Part shown: one piece after another, positions 1 to 8,627 of the stretch
How positions within the stretch are numbered: position 1 is the first letter of the stretch
Layout: each line of letters begins with the position of its first letter
Source: Catellatospora coxensis
GTDB lineage: Bacteria > Actinomycetota > Actinomycetes > Mycobacteriales > Micromonosporaceae
Direction of reading: 5' to 3'
Length of the DNA stretch: 64,000 nucleotides
Assembly: GCF_016862635.1 (NCBI RefSeq)
Contig: NZ_BONI01000004.1
Location: 161,999 to 225,998 of the forward strand
The notes under the pieces: model-generated
Seen by the model: only the letters and a program-made list of their open reading frames with translations
Told to the model about the DNA's origin: nothing
The model's database searches: none
Program-made: the position numbers and the translations under genes

Positions 1-803
1 TCCGCTTCGACGTCAGCCGCGACACCGCCGACCGGGTCAACGCGTCCGGCACGGCACGCGTACGCGAATTCGCGCGACGCTGCGACCGGCTCGACCGGCT
101 GATGCTGCTGTCCACCCTGTACAGCGCGGGCCGCCGCCGCGGCGAGGTGCACGAGACCCGCCACGACGACGCCGGGTTCGTCAACCACTACGAGTGGTCC
201 AAGTGGGCGGCCGAGGAGTGCCTGCTCGACGCGCCGGGGCTGCCGGTGACGGTGGTACGCCTGCCGACGCTGATCGCCGAGGACGGCGGCGGCGAGGTCG
301 GGCAGTACAACGCGTTCCACCACACGATGCGGCTCTACCACTCCGGCCTGCTGACACTGCTGCCCGGAGACCCGGCGACACCGCTGAGCCTGGCCACGGC
401 CGAGTTCACCGTCGCCGGCGTGACCGCCCTGCTCACCGCACCACCGGGCATCTACCAGCTCTGCCCCGGCCCGGTGACGCTCGGCACCGCGATCGACACC
501 GCCTTCGCCGTGTTCGAGCAGGACCCCGGCTTCCGCCGGCGCATGCTGCCCCGCCCCATCCCGTGCGACCGGGCCAGTTTCCACGACATGGCCCAGGCCG
601 CCAGGCGGCTGCGCGGCGGCCCGCTGCAGCCCGCGCTCGCCTCGGTCGCACCCTTCGCCGAACAGCTCTACCTGCCCAAACACTTCCGGACCGACCGCCT
701 GCGGGCGGCGTGGCCCGGCTACCAGGCACAGGACGCCACGGCCGTGGTCGAGGCCGCGTGCGCCGACCTGATCGAGAGGAGCTTCCATGTCACAGCGCAC
801 TGA
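1..803 (+). CDS. NAD(P)-dependent SDR / thioester-reductase-like oxidoreductase (5' end outside window)
   Basis: The frame is open from base 3 and its start lies left of the window, so only the last ~266 residues are visible. The segment with STLYSAG followed by FVNHYEWSKWAAEE is the extended short-chain dehydrogenase active-site region (Ser, then YxxxK written as YEWSK), most like the NAD_binding_4 / thioester-reductase branch that reduces acyl thioesters or epimerises sugars. The nucleotide-binding GxxGxxG would be in the missing part. The stop overlaps the next gene by 17 bases, so the two are translationally coupled in one operon with the following GNAT gene. Substrate unknown; association with a DUF3419 protein suggests lipid or small-molecule tailoring (inference). 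Confidence 0.75.
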   Translation, partial: RFDVSRDTADRVNASGTARVREFARRCDRLDRLMLLSTLYSAGRRRGEVHETRHDDAGFVNHYEWSKWAAEECLLDAPGLPVTVVRLPTLIAEDGGGEVGQYNAFHHTMRLYHSGLLTLLPGDPATPLSLATAEFTVAGVTALLTAPPGIYQLCPGPVTLGTAIDTAFAVFEQDPGFRRRMLPRPIPCDRASFHDMAQAARRLRGGPLQPALASVAPFAEQLYLPKHFRTDRLRAAWPGYQAQDATAVVEAACADLIERSFHVTAH

Positions 804-1914
804 CCCGCAAGCACCACCGCATGCGGTACGGCGGACCGAACTGCCCGGCGCCGTCGACGACCGGCTGTACTTCGCCCAGGTCCGGGAGGACCCGAAACTG
901 GAGATCGCCGCCTTCGCCGGGCGGTGGAACGGGCCGATCGCCGTGGTCGGCTCGGCCGGCTGCACGGCCCTGTCGCTGCTGGCCGCCGGTGCCGCCGAGG
1001 TCGTCGGCGTCGACGTCAACCGCACCCAGAACCACCTCGTGGAGCTGAAAGCGGCCGCGGTCGCCCGGCTCGAACCCGGTGCGGCGCTGGGGCTGCTCGG
1101 CGGCGCGCCCATGGCCGCGGCCGCGCGGCAGCAGGCGTACGCCCAGGTCCGGGACGCGCTCACGCCCGGGGCACGCGGCCACTGGGACGCGCACCCGCGC
1201 GCCATCGACGCCGGAGTGCTGCAAGCCGGGGTCACCGAGCGGCTGATGCGCCTGATCGCCCGGACCCTGCGCGTGATCCACCCGCGCCGCCGGATCGAGA
1301 CGCTGCTCGCCCTGCGGACACTCGACGAGCAGCGCGACTTCTACCGCCGCGACTGGGACACCGCCGGCTGGCGGCTGCTGTTCGCGGTGCTGTGCAACCG
1401 GCTGGTGCTGCGGCGCACCTACGACGAGCGGTTCTTCGCCCACGTCGAGGACCCCGGCTACGCCCGGCACTTCCGCCAGGTCGCCGAGCACACGCTGACC
1501 GACCTGGACATCGGTGGCAACTACTTCCTGCACCACCTGCTGACCGGCCGCTACCCGGCGGACTGCCTGCCGCCGTACCTGAGCGCGAAGGTGCCGGTGG
1601 ACGGGCTCAGCCTGGTCGACGGCGCGTTCACCGACTACCTGCGTACCCGGCCCGACGGCAGCATGGCGGGCTTCGCCCTGTCCAACATCTGCGAATGGCT
1701 GACCCCCGGACAGGTCGACGAGCTGTTCGCCGAGATCGTCCGCACCGCCCGGCCGGGCGCCCGGCTGGTCTTCCGCAACTTCGTCGGCTGGACCGAGGTC
1801 CCGCCGCGCTGGCGCGACGCCGTACGGGAGGACCGGGCGCGGGGCGAGCAGCTGATGCGCACTGACCGCAGCCTGTGCCAGCGGCGCTTCGCGCTGTGCG
1901 AGGTGACGCCGTGA
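787..1914 (+). CDS. DUF3419 / BtaA-like S-adenosylmethionine 3-amino-3-carboxypropyl transferase
   Basis: 375 aa. The ATG at 787 is preceded by a good GAGAGGAG ribosome site and overlaps the upstream SDR gene. Residues ~50-80 contain VVGSAGCTALSLLAAGA followed by VVGVDVNRTQ and ELK, the SAM-binding Rossmann signature of the DUF3419 family, whose characterised member BtaA moves the 3-amino-3-carboxypropyl group of SAM to diacylglycerol in betaine-lipid synthesis. A second family motif, NICEWL, lies near residue 300. No BtaB-type N-methyltransferase is visible beside it, so a betaine lipid is not implied; the acceptor could be a different lipid or a small molecule. Its stop overlaps the next start (GTGA). 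Family assignment is firm, reaction is by homology. Confidence 0.8.
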   Translation: MSQRTDPQAPPHAVRRTELPGAVDDRLYFAQVREDPKLEIAAFAGRWNGPIAVVGSAGCTALSLLAAGAAEVVGVDVNRTQNHLVELKAAAVARLEPGAALGLLGGAPMAAAARQQAYAQVRDALTPGARGHWDAHPRAIDAGVLQAGVTERLMRLIARTLRVIHPRRRIETLLALRTLDEQRDFYRRDWDTAGWRLLFAVLCNRLVLRRTYDERFFAHVEDPGYARHFRQVAEHTLTDLDIGGNYFLHHLLTGRYPADCLPPYLSAKVPVDGLSLVDGAFTDYLRTRPDGSMAGFALSNICEWLTPGQVDELFAEIVRTARPGARLVFRNFVGWTEVPPRWRDAVREDRARGEQLMRTDRSLCQRRFALCEVTP

Positions 1915-2951
1915 AGGTCCGCGACGCCCGGCCGGAGGACAACGCGGCGCTGGTCGACCTGGCGAGCCGCTGCGCGATGGATGGCGACCTGTCGCTGTGC
2001 GTCGACCGGCGGCCCGACTTCTTCGCGCTCAACCGCATCGCCGGGGACGGCTGGCGGGTCGGGGTCGTCGACGGCGACGACGGGCCGATCGCCTGCGTGG
2101 CGGCCGCCCGGCGGTCCGCGTTCATCGACGGCCGCCCGGCCCCGCTCGGGTACGTCGGCGACCTCAAAGTCCATCCGGCGTACCGGCGGCGCGGGGCCGC
2201 CCGCGTCCTGGCGCAGTGGGCGCAGGCGGCAGCCCGGGAGCTGACCGGCCCGGACGCGCCGCTGATCGGCACGGTCCTGGCCGGCAACGACGCCGTCGAG
2301 ATGCTGCGCCGACAGGTCGAACCCGGGGTGCGCCGGCGGGCCACCATCCGATCGCACAGCATCGACCTGCTGACCCGCCGCCGCATCCCACCGAGCGACC
2401 TCACCGTGTCGGCGGCCGAACCGGCGGACGAGCCCGACATGGTCGAGCTGTGGCACCGGGTGGCAGCGTTGCGCCAGTTCGCGCCGGTCTGCGACGCGTT
2501 CCCACTCAGCCGGCCGGGCCTGGAGTACCTGCTGGCCCGGCGGCCGGGCGGGAAGCTCGCCGGGTTCGTCGGCCTGTGGAACCAGCACGACGTCAAGCAG
2601 ATGCGGGTCACCGGCTACTCGCCCCGGATGGCGGCGGTGCGGGTCGCGTTCAACATCGCGGCCCCGCTGCTGCGGGCGCCCCGCCTGCCGCGTACGGGTG
2701 CGGAACTGAGCTACCGCACCGTGGTCAACCCGTGCGCGCCCGACCAGGCGACGCTGCGTCTCCTGCTCAGGCACGCCTGCAACCGGCTGCACGGGCAGCA
2801 CTCGTTCCTCACCGTCGGCCTGGACGTCCGCGACCCGCTGAGCCAGGCGCTGACCGGCCTGCGCGCCCAGCCCACCGACGTCGACCTGCTCGTGCTCGGC
2901 GGGCCCGCCGACCAGGGCACACCGGTGCACTTCGAGATCGCCACGGTGTAG
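1911..2951 (+). CDS. GNAT family N-acetyltransferase
   Basis: 346 aa from the GTG at 1911, which overlaps the DUF3419 stop in a GTGA arrangement; an in-frame ATG at 1875 would overlap more deeply and is less likely. Residues ~5-135 form a GNAT fold: VRDARPEDNAALVDLA at the N terminus and the acetyl-CoA pyrophosphate loop LKVHPAYRRRGAARVLAQW (V4-type RxxGxA). The C-terminal half (~150-346) has a second, degenerate acyltransferase-like region ending in a strand pair. Third gene of the SDR-DUF3419-GNAT operon; the likely role is acylation of an amine made in that pathway (inference). No obvious terminator follows. Confidence 0.75.
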   Translation: MKVRDARPEDNAALVDLASRCAMDGDLSLCVDRRPDFFALNRIAGDGWRVGVVDGDDGPIACVAAARRSAFIDGRPAPLGYVGDLKVHPAYRRRGAARVLAQWAQAAARELTGPDAPLIGTVLAGNDAVEMLRRQVEPGVRRRATIRSHSIDLLTRRRIPPSDLTVSAAEPADEPDMVELWHRVAALRQFAPVCDAFPLSRPGLEYLLARRPGGKLAGFVGLWNQHDVKQMRVTGYSPRMAAVRVAFNIAAPLLRAPRLPRTGAELSYRTVVNPCAPDQATLRLLLRHACNRLHGQHSFLTVGLDVRDPLSQALTGLRAQPTDVDLLVLGGPADQGTPVHFEIATV

Positions 2952-3144
2952 ACCCGGAAGGAACCCGATCCGTTTCCGTTATGCGCTCGGCCCGCCACCC
3001 GTCTACATCGGCAGGAGCGCGATCCGGCCAGGGCAGCCGGAGCGGGACCCGAAACAGTGCCGCCGTATCGCTCGCCGGGGTGCGTGGCGGCGCGCACCCC
3101 GCGTGCGTTCCCTCCGTTCACGGCACCTGGATCGAGGAGAGCAC

Positions 3145-4938
3145 ATGTCAAGGTTGTGGTCAGCAAGGACCCCGGCAAGGCGGTCCACCCTGCCGCGGTC
3201 CGTCCGCGCCGCCGCGGCGTCGGTCGTCGTCGGCGTTCTCGCCCTGGCCGGCGCGGTCGCCGGCACCCCGTCGGCGGTCGCGGCGACGGCGGCGGCATTC
3301 CCCGGGGCCGCGGGCCCGGCGATGTACGCGACCGGCGGGCGCGGCGGCGACGTCTACCACGTCACCAACCTCACCGACAACGCGAGCAGCCCGCAGGCAG
3401 GCTCGCTGCGACACGGCATCGACACCACGCCCAGCGGCGGCCGGACGATCGTCTTCGACGTGGCGGGCACCATCAAGCTGTCCCCGGCCGGGCGGCAGGG
3501 CTGGCTGACGATCAACGCGAGCAACCTGACCATCGCCGGCCAGACCGCGCCCAAGCCGGGCATCACGATCATGGGTCAGGCTACCAAGGTCACCGGCAAG
3601 AACGTCGTCATCCGGCACCTGAAGTTCCGGCCCGGCAAGGACCAGGCCAACCCCGGATCGGCGACCAACGACGGCATCTGGATCACCGGTGACAACGTCA
3701 TCGTCGACCACGTCTCGGTCAGCTGGGCCGACGACGAGGGCATCAGCGTCAGCGACGCCGCCGGCCAGGTCACCGTGCAGTACGCCATCGTGTCCGACGG
3801 CCTGAACTACAACGGCCACAGCTACGGCGCGCTCGCCGGCAGCGACGTCACCGGCTCGAACATCGCCTACCACCACAACCTGTTCGCCCACCAGATGAGC
3901 CGCCTGCCCCGGCTGGGCAACGAGACCGGGGCGGTCAACAACGTCGAGTGGAGCAACAACGTCGTCTTCGAAGGCAAGGGCTACAGCGGCGCCGACCAGC
4001 TCGCCAACGCCAACTTCGTCGGCAACACCTACCTGCGCCACAATTCGAGCAGCGCCGCCGTGTACACCGGGGCCACCGGCACGGCCGCGTACCTGTCGGG
4101 CAACCGGGCCGACTACGACGGCGACTCGAACCTGACCAACGGCGTGGACATCGCCTGGGACCGCTTCACCGACGTCCCCACGCACAGGACGAGCCGGTTC
4201 AACGTGCCCAACATGAGCACCGAGTCGGCCGGGGCCGCGCTGACCAAGGTGCTCGACGGGGCCGGGGCGTTTTGGTGGGCACGCGACGCCGTCGACACCC
4301 GCGTCGTCAGCGAAACCCGCTCGACCAGCGGATCCATCATCAACGAACCCAACTCCACCGAGTGGAACAACCTGTGGAACGCCGCGCAGGTGAACAGCCC
4401 CAGCGGCTGGGACACCGACCGCGACGGCATGCCCAATACGTGGGAGACGGCCGGCGGGCTGAACCCGAACAGCGCCGACCACAACGGTGACGCCGACGGC
4501 GACGGCTACCGCAACATCGAGGAGTACCTCGACTACGCCGCCCAGGGCAGCAAGACGCTCCCCACACCGCCTCCCGGCTCCCCGACGCCCACCCCGACTC
4601 CGACGCCCACCCCGACCGCGTCGCCCTCGACGCCCCCGCCCGGTGGTGCTTGCACGGCCACCTACCAGACCACCAACTCCTGGCCCGGCGGCTTCCAGGG
4701 CGACGTGACCGTGCAGGCCGGCAGCTCGCCCGTCAACGGCTGGACGGTCAGGTGGACGCTGGCGAGCGGCCAGACCATCAGCCAGGTGTGGAACGGCCGC
4801 CTGACCACCAGCGGCACGGCCGTGACGGTCGGCAACGAGTCCTACAACGGCGCGCTGGCGGCCTCGGCCTCCACCACGTTCGGCTTCACCGCCGCAGGAA
4901 CCGCGACGACCCCGACCCTGAGCTGCACCAGCCCGTGA
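3145..4938 (+). CDS. Secreted pectate lyase (PL1-like beta-helix) with C-terminal CBM2
   Basis: 597 aa, started at the ATG behind GAGGAGA (3133-3139). A long twin-charged signal peptide ends near AVAA (~residue 46). Residues ~47-420 are a right-handed parallel beta-helix of the pectate-lyase type, with repeated N-x-I/V turns (NLTIAGQTAPKPG, NVVIRHLKFRPG, NVIVDHVSVSW). Residues ~423-465 form a DxDxDG calcium-binding loop region (DTDRDGMPNTWE, DADGDGYRNIEEY) seen in many secreted lyases. A Pro-Thr linker (~470-500) leads to a cellulose-binding CBM2 with flanking cysteines and exposed Trp residues (NSWPGGF, GWTVRWT, QVWNG). Acts outside the cell on pectin in plant wall. A terminator hairpin follows at 4950. 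Confidence 0.85.
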   Translation: MSRLWSARTPARRSTLPRSVRAAAASVVVGVLALAGAVAGTPSAVAATAAAFPGAAGPAMYATGGRGGDVYHVTNLTDNASSPQAGSLRHGIDTTPSGGRTIVFDVAGTIKLSPAGRQGWLTINASNLTIAGQTAPKPGITIMGQATKVTGKNVVIRHLKFRPGKDQANPGSATNDGIWITGDNVIVDHVSVSWADDEGISVSDAAGQVTVQYAIVSDGLNYNGHSYGALAGSDVTGSNIAYHHNLFAHQMSRLPRLGNETGAVNNVEWSNNVVFEGKGYSGADQLANANFVGNTYLRHNSSSAAVYTGATGTAAYLSGNRADYDGDSNLTNGVDIAWDRFTDVPTHRTSRFNVPNMSTESAGAALTKVLDGAGAFWWARDAVDTRVVSETRSTSGSIINEPNSTEWNNLWNAAQVNSPSGWDTDRDGMPNTWETAGGLNPNSADHNGDADGDGYRNIEEYLDYAAQGSKTLPTPPPGSPTPTPTPTPTPTASPSTPPPGGACTATYQTTNSWPGGFQGDVTVQAGSSPVNGWTVRWTLASGQTISQVWNGRLTTSGTAVTVGNESYNGALAASASTTFGFTAAGTATTPTLSCTSP

Positions 4939-4949
4939 CGGACGCATAC

Positions 4950-4980
4950 GCCGCCGTGCCGTCCCCAGGCGCACGGCGGC
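4950..4980 (+). terminator. Stem-loop terminator after pectate lyase gene
   Basis: Perfect 10-bp inverted repeat GCCGCCGTGC / GCACGGCGGC with an 11-base loop, 12 bases after the stop codon. There is no T-tract, as usual in actinobacteria. Confidence 0.6.
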
Positions 4981-5110
4981 ACCATCAGCCTGCCGACGGG
5001 CCCTCGCCGCCACCCCATCCGAGCCCTGGCCGGCGAGCAGTTGTGAGAGTCGTGTGAAGGAACGAAGGAAACACCGGGACTGTCAGGTCCGCGATGATTT
5101 GATCTCGCGA

Positions 5111-5893
5111 ATGTGGACGACGGTGAAGAACACTGCCTACGCGCTCTACGCACGGCGCCTCAACGCGCAGCTGGCCGGCGCAAGCCGGCCCCGGCACGTC
5201 GCGATCGTCATGGACGGCAACCGCCGATGGGCACGACAGGCCGGGTTCACCGATGCCAAGATCGGCCACCGCTACGGGGCGGAGCACCTCGACGAGGTCC
5301 TTCAGTGGTGCGCGGAAATCGGCATCCAACACGTGACCGCGTTCGTCGCCTCTGTCGACAACCTGCAGAAGCGAGACTCCGACGAAGTCGACAACCTCCT
5401 GCGGATGATCGAGGACGTCGTCGCGGAACGCCTGACCCGGCCGTCCAGCATCTGGCAGATCCACCCGGCCGGCAGGCTCGACGTCCTACCGGAATCCACC
5501 AGGCACGCCCTCAAGCTGGCCGAGGAAGCCACCCGAGACAACGACACGGCCTTTCATCTCAACATCGCGATCGGCTACGACGGCCGCGAAGAGATCCTCG
5601 ACGCCATCCGATCGCTGCTCGAAGAGCAAGGGCGAGCCGGTCACACCATCGACGACATCGCCCAGCGGCTGACCGCCGACCAGATCGCCACGCACCTCTA
5701 CACCAGCGGGCAACCTGACCCCGACCTGGTCATCCGGACCAGCGGGGAACGCCGTATGTCAGGGTTCCTCCTCTGGCAAGCCGCGTACTCCGAGCTGCAC
5801 TTCACCGACGTCTACTGGCCCGGCTTCCGGAAAATCGACTTTCTCCGCGCTCTACGGTCCTACGCCGCCCGCCATCGCCGGTTCGGTGCCTGA
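5111..5893 (+). CDS. uppS: Isoprenyl transferase (cis-prenyl diphosphate synthase)
   Basis: 260 aa from ATG 5111; an in-frame GTG at 5054 would add 19 residues unlike the family, while MWTTVKNTAYALYARRL matches the usual N terminus. Motifs are all present: HVAIVMDGNRRWAR (catalytic Asp35), the SVDNLQK segment, FHLNIAIGYDGREEI and the C-terminal signature RTSGERRMSGFLLWQAAYSE. These enzymes condense isopentenyl diphosphate in cis onto a short allylic primer. The first loop reads SVDNL rather than STENW, as in the short-chain (Z-FPP-synthase-like) actinobacterial paralogues, so a secondary rather than the essential undecaprenyl enzyme is plausible. Stands alone; no strong ribosome site. Confidence 0.85.
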   Translation: MWTTVKNTAYALYARRLNAQLAGASRPRHVAIVMDGNRRWARQAGFTDAKIGHRYGAEHLDEVLQWCAEIGIQHVTAFVASVDNLQKRDSDEVDNLLRMIEDVVAERLTRPSSIWQIHPAGRLDVLPESTRHALKLAEEATRDNDTAFHLNIAIGYDGREEILDAIRSLLEEQGRAGHTIDDIAQRLTADQIATHLYTSGQPDPDLVIRTSGERRMSGFLLWQAAYSELHFTDVYWPGFRKIDFLRALRSYAARHRRFGA

Positions 5894-6007
5894 CCCGGCA
5901 CCACATACCCATCGGTTCCCGCAGGGCGCCGCGCGGCGCGTCGTGCGGTTCGGGTTGGCCGCCAAGGTAAATTGTGCGCAATTGAGGCATAACGGAAAGG
6001 CCTGCCC

Positions 6008-7075
6008 GTGCTCACACGCCGCTTCGGAGACCTGGACCTCGGGTTCATCTACAGCGAACACATCCATCCCCCGGTCGGCTTCCGTGCCCTGGCCGGCGTG
6101 GTCCAGGGTCCGGACTGGATCATGTGTGTGCGCGATGCGACCGGGGGCGACATCGTCGAGCCGCCCACCCGGCTGACCGACCCGCTGCCGCTCTGGCAGC
6201 CGGTGGACCCGGTGCCACCGCAGGGCTACCGGGCACTGAGCCGGGTCCCCGGCTTCCCGCCGGTGGACAAGAACCAGGTGGCGTGCATCCGCGAGGACTA
6301 CTGCCACGCGGCCGACTTCATCAAGGGCCACGTCACGCTGGAACCCTACGAGAGCGGCGACAAGGTGTTCCTGCTCCCGCCGCACAACCAGACGATCACC
6401 CGCCCGCCGTACGTGCTGGCGCTGCCGATCGAGGCGGAGATGGGCGAGCTGCCCGCGACGCCGACCCTGACCAGCCGGGAGCGCCCGGAGTTCGACACCG
6501 AATGGCAGATGTACCGGTCCATGGTCGTGCCGTTCCCGGCCGTGCGCGACGCCGGGCGCGACACGGCCTGGCGCGTGGCGAACTCGCCGTTCTACAAGGT
6601 GGAGCTCTGGCGCCGGTACGACCTGGTCGCGTTCCTCGACAACCAGACCACGGTGGAGCAGAGCGTCGGTGACACGTACACCACAGGCGTCTCGCGCACG
6701 GTGACGGACACCTTCTCGATCGACACCACCATCACGGTCAGTTCCGAGGCGGGCATCGACATCAAGGGCATCAACATCAAGGGCAGCGTCAGCGTCGCTG
6801 TCACCCTCGGTTACAGCCACGCGGTGGCGGTCACCCAGCTGGAGTCGCGCGCGGTCAACCGGACGATCAAGGTGCCGGCCGACCACGCCGGCGCCATCTT
6901 CGTGGAGAACCACCGGCTCGTGGTACGCCGTGCCGACGGCTCAGTGGTGCCCGGCGGTGAGCTGATCTTCGTGGCGAACGAGAGCTTCATCGCGGTGCAG
7001 TACCCGCCTGCCGCGAACGGCGAGACCCGCCTCGACTTCACCGACGACGCGGTCCCGGTGCTGGCCGACGCCTGA
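6008..7075 (+). CDS. Vps62-like N-terminal domain fused to an aerolysin-like putative beta-pore-forming domain
   Basis: 355 aa from a GTG behind GGAAAGG (5995-6001). No signal peptide. Residues ~18-115 contain two repeats of the Vps62/MABP type: PPVGFRALAGVVQ...MCVRDA and LWQPVDPVPPQGYRALSRV...VACIRED. Residues ~200-320 are a long Ser/Thr-rich run of alternating polar and hydrophobic residues (SVGDTYTTGVSRTVTDTF, IDTTITVSSEAGIDIKG, GSVSVAVTLGYSHAVAVTQ), the pattern of aerolysin/ETX-MTX2 beta-hairpin pore-formers, followed by a pattern of strands (NRTIKVPADHAGAIFVENH). Family knowledge: such domain pairs occur in insecticidal and membrane-damaging proteins. Function here is inferred; lack of a signal peptide means release by lysis or another route. 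A terminator follows at 7111. Confidence 0.6.
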   Translation: MLTRRFGDLDLGFIYSEHIHPPVGFRALAGVVQGPDWIMCVRDATGGDIVEPPTRLTDPLPLWQPVDPVPPQGYRALSRVPGFPPVDKNQVACIREDYCHAADFIKGHVTLEPYESGDKVFLLPPHNQTITRPPYVLALPIEAEMGELPATPTLTSRERPEFDTEWQMYRSMVVPFPAVRDAGRDTAWRVANSPFYKVELWRRYDLVAFLDNQTTVEQSVGDTYTTGVSRTVTDTFSIDTTITVSSEAGIDIKGINIKGSVSVAVTLGYSHAVAVTQLESRAVNRTIKVPADHAGAIFVENHRLVVRRADGSVVPGGELIFVANESFIAVQYPPAANGETRLDFTDDAVPVLADA

Positions 7076-7110
7076 CAGGTCGGGGCAGCCCGGAGTCTGT
7101 GGTAACCATC

Positions 7111-7138
7111 GCGGGAGCAGGCAGTCGCCTGCTCCCGC
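7111..7138. terminator. Bidirectional stem-loop terminator between convergent genes
   Basis: Perfect 12-bp inverted repeat GCGGGAGCAGGC / GCCTGCTCCCGC with a 4-base loop, lying between the plus-strand gene ending at 7075 and the minus-strand gene ending at 7160; able to serve both. Confidence 0.7.
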
Positions 7139-7159
7139 TAGGCTTGCCATCGATAGTCG

Positions 7160-8089
7160 CTACTGACGGCCGGCCCAGATCCGGGCCAGTTCGACCTTCT
7201 CGAACGGCTCCTGGCCGACCAGGACGGTGACCGGACCGCTGGAGGCGATCCCGATGAGGCTGTCGACCTTGTCGAATCCGTCGCCGCGTACCTTCTCCTG
7301 CGTCCAGTCGCAGCCCTCCTCGGAGATCCACAACCCGCCGACGCCGTAGATGCCACCGACGCGGGTGAGAGTCTGACCGCTCATGAGGAAACCGCTGCCG
7401 TACGGGACGAGCGCATCGGGCAGGTACAACTCGTCCACTCCGGCGTCGGGCAGCCGGCCCGGATCGACGGTGCGTTTTCGCAGAGTGAGCGCATCGGTGT
7501 CAAGCCGTGCGCACCAGGTGGCCGAATAGTAGGTGTCGTTCTCGGACAGATCATCGTCACCCGGTACGAAGCCCGGCTCGCCCTCCTTCAGCCGTTCGTG
7601 CAGCTTGGTGTGGACGACGAGCTGCTCGCCGCTGACGGCGATGAACTCCACGATCGCGTTGTCCGGCAGCTGATCGACGAGCGTGACCGGGATCCGTGCG
7701 CCCGCGGCCAGCCGCAGCACCCGCCCTGTCACTGCGGTGACGTACGCCGTTCCGATGCCGGTCGGCACCGCCGCCAGCCGGGTGTCCCCGAGCGCGTTGT
7801 CGGTCAGCGGCACCGTCCGCGAGGTGAAGCCGACGCCGTTCCGCGAGCTCCACAGCACGACTTCGGGATGGCACCAGTAGGTCGCCACGTGCACGCCCTC
7901 CGGCCCGGCGGCGATGGCCCAGTCGGTCTGGATCGTCAGATCCAGGGTGTGGGCAGCCGAGGGCGGCGCGAGGTGGACGGGGTCGCTCCAGTCGTCGCCA
8001 CCGAGGAACTTCGTCACGGCGAGCTGGTGCCCTGGGGCGGGGTCTCCCGGGAGGAAAAGCACAGGGTCTCCCCGAGTCACCTCGCACAT
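7160..8089 (-). CDS. Hypothetical protein, possible beta-propeller
   Basis: 309 aa; not recognised. No signal peptide or membrane helix. The sequence is strand-rich with repeated blocks of the type W-x(8-12)-hydrophobic-D/G (VHVATYWCHPEVVLWSSRNG, TAYVTAVTGRVLRLAAG, GGLWISEEGCDWTQEKV), resembling WD/BNR-like or other propeller blades in spacing, with 'LWSSRNGVGF' and 'LWISEEGCDW' matching the exo-sialidase-like Asp-box neighbourhood W-S-x-D-G in form. Coding is supported by strong G/C third positions. It is convergent with the putative pore-former and shares its terminator; no upstream partner is visible. Confidence 0.5.
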   Translation of the reverse strand: MCEVTRGDPVLFLPGDPAPGHQLAVTKFLGGDDWSDPVHLAPPSAAHTLDLTIQTDWAIAAGPEGVHVATYWCHPEVVLWSSRNGVGFTSRTVPLTDNALGDTRLAAVPTGIGTAYVTAVTGRVLRLAAGARIPVTLVDQLPDNAIVEFIAVSGEQLVVHTKLHERLKEGEPGFVPGDDDLSENDTYYSATWCARLDTDALTLRKRTVDPGRLPDAGVDELYLPDALVPYGSGFLMSGQTLTRVGGIYGVGGLWISEEGCDWTQEKVRGDGFDKVDSLIGIASSGPVTVLVGQEPFEKVELARIWAGRQ

Positions 8090-8627
8090 CGACAGGCCAC
8101 GACACGTCCACAGTAGATCACGGCGTGCTGTGCGGGACTGCGACCACCGGCCACGCGTGCTGCCTCGTCGTCATGGGACCTCTCGCGGCGGAGGCCTCGA
8201 CGGTGCCCCGACGATGCAGGCCATGCACCGGTGGCGACATCACTCGGAAGGTCTCGGCAAGGTGACAACCTCGACCGCGCGACGGTGTCGGCACAGGTGA
8301 GCCATTGACAAACATGAGTCGTAGGTGGCGCAATGGCGCGAGGTCAAGAGGGATTTTCCGCCCGGTTCGAGAGCGAGCGCGGCTCGCCGTCACCGGTTCC
8401 GTCGAGCTGCTCCCACAACTTTTGCCACGATCGCCAAAAGTTCTGACCAAACTTCGAATACATCTGTACATCTCGAAAAAAGAATTTTATCGTGTCCATG
8501 CCAGGCATCGGCGTGCCAGGTCGCTTCAGGACAGACACCGCGTCCGTCCGATGTCGTGCCACGCCGTCGTGAGCGGCTGCCACGTCAGCGGGCGGTGTGC
8601 ACCAGTCCCGCTCACACTGGAGGAAAA
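8090..8627. other. Intergenic region without a convincing gene; promoter area of the giant secreted protein
   Basis: About 540 bases between divergent genes. Short open frames exist on both strands but lack ribosome sites and codon bias. The stretch 8410-8500 is much more A+T-rich than its surroundings and holds the inverted repeat at 8417-8442 plus runs of A and T up to ~8495, consistent with a regulated promoter for the gene starting at 8628. Confidence 0.5.
8417..8442. promoter_or_regulatory. Inverted repeat, candidate repressor operator
   Basis: AACTTTTG (8417-8424) and CAAAAGTT (8435-8442) are perfect reverse complements separated by 10 bases. A further AAGTT...AACTT pair overlaps it downstream (8439-8454). 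A/T-rich operators of this type stand out in this genome and commonly bind LacI/GntR-type sugar repressors (inference). Confidence 0.4.

Noticed and set aside
4565..4640. CRISPR-like or microsatellite repeat
   Set aside because: It is the Pro-Thr linker of the pectate lyase, a coding repeat (ACTCCG-type codons).
3160..5013. Long minus-strand frame opposite the pectate lyase
   Set aside because: Low-complexity Gly/Arg/Val-rich shadow with no ribosome site; the plus strand is clearly coding.
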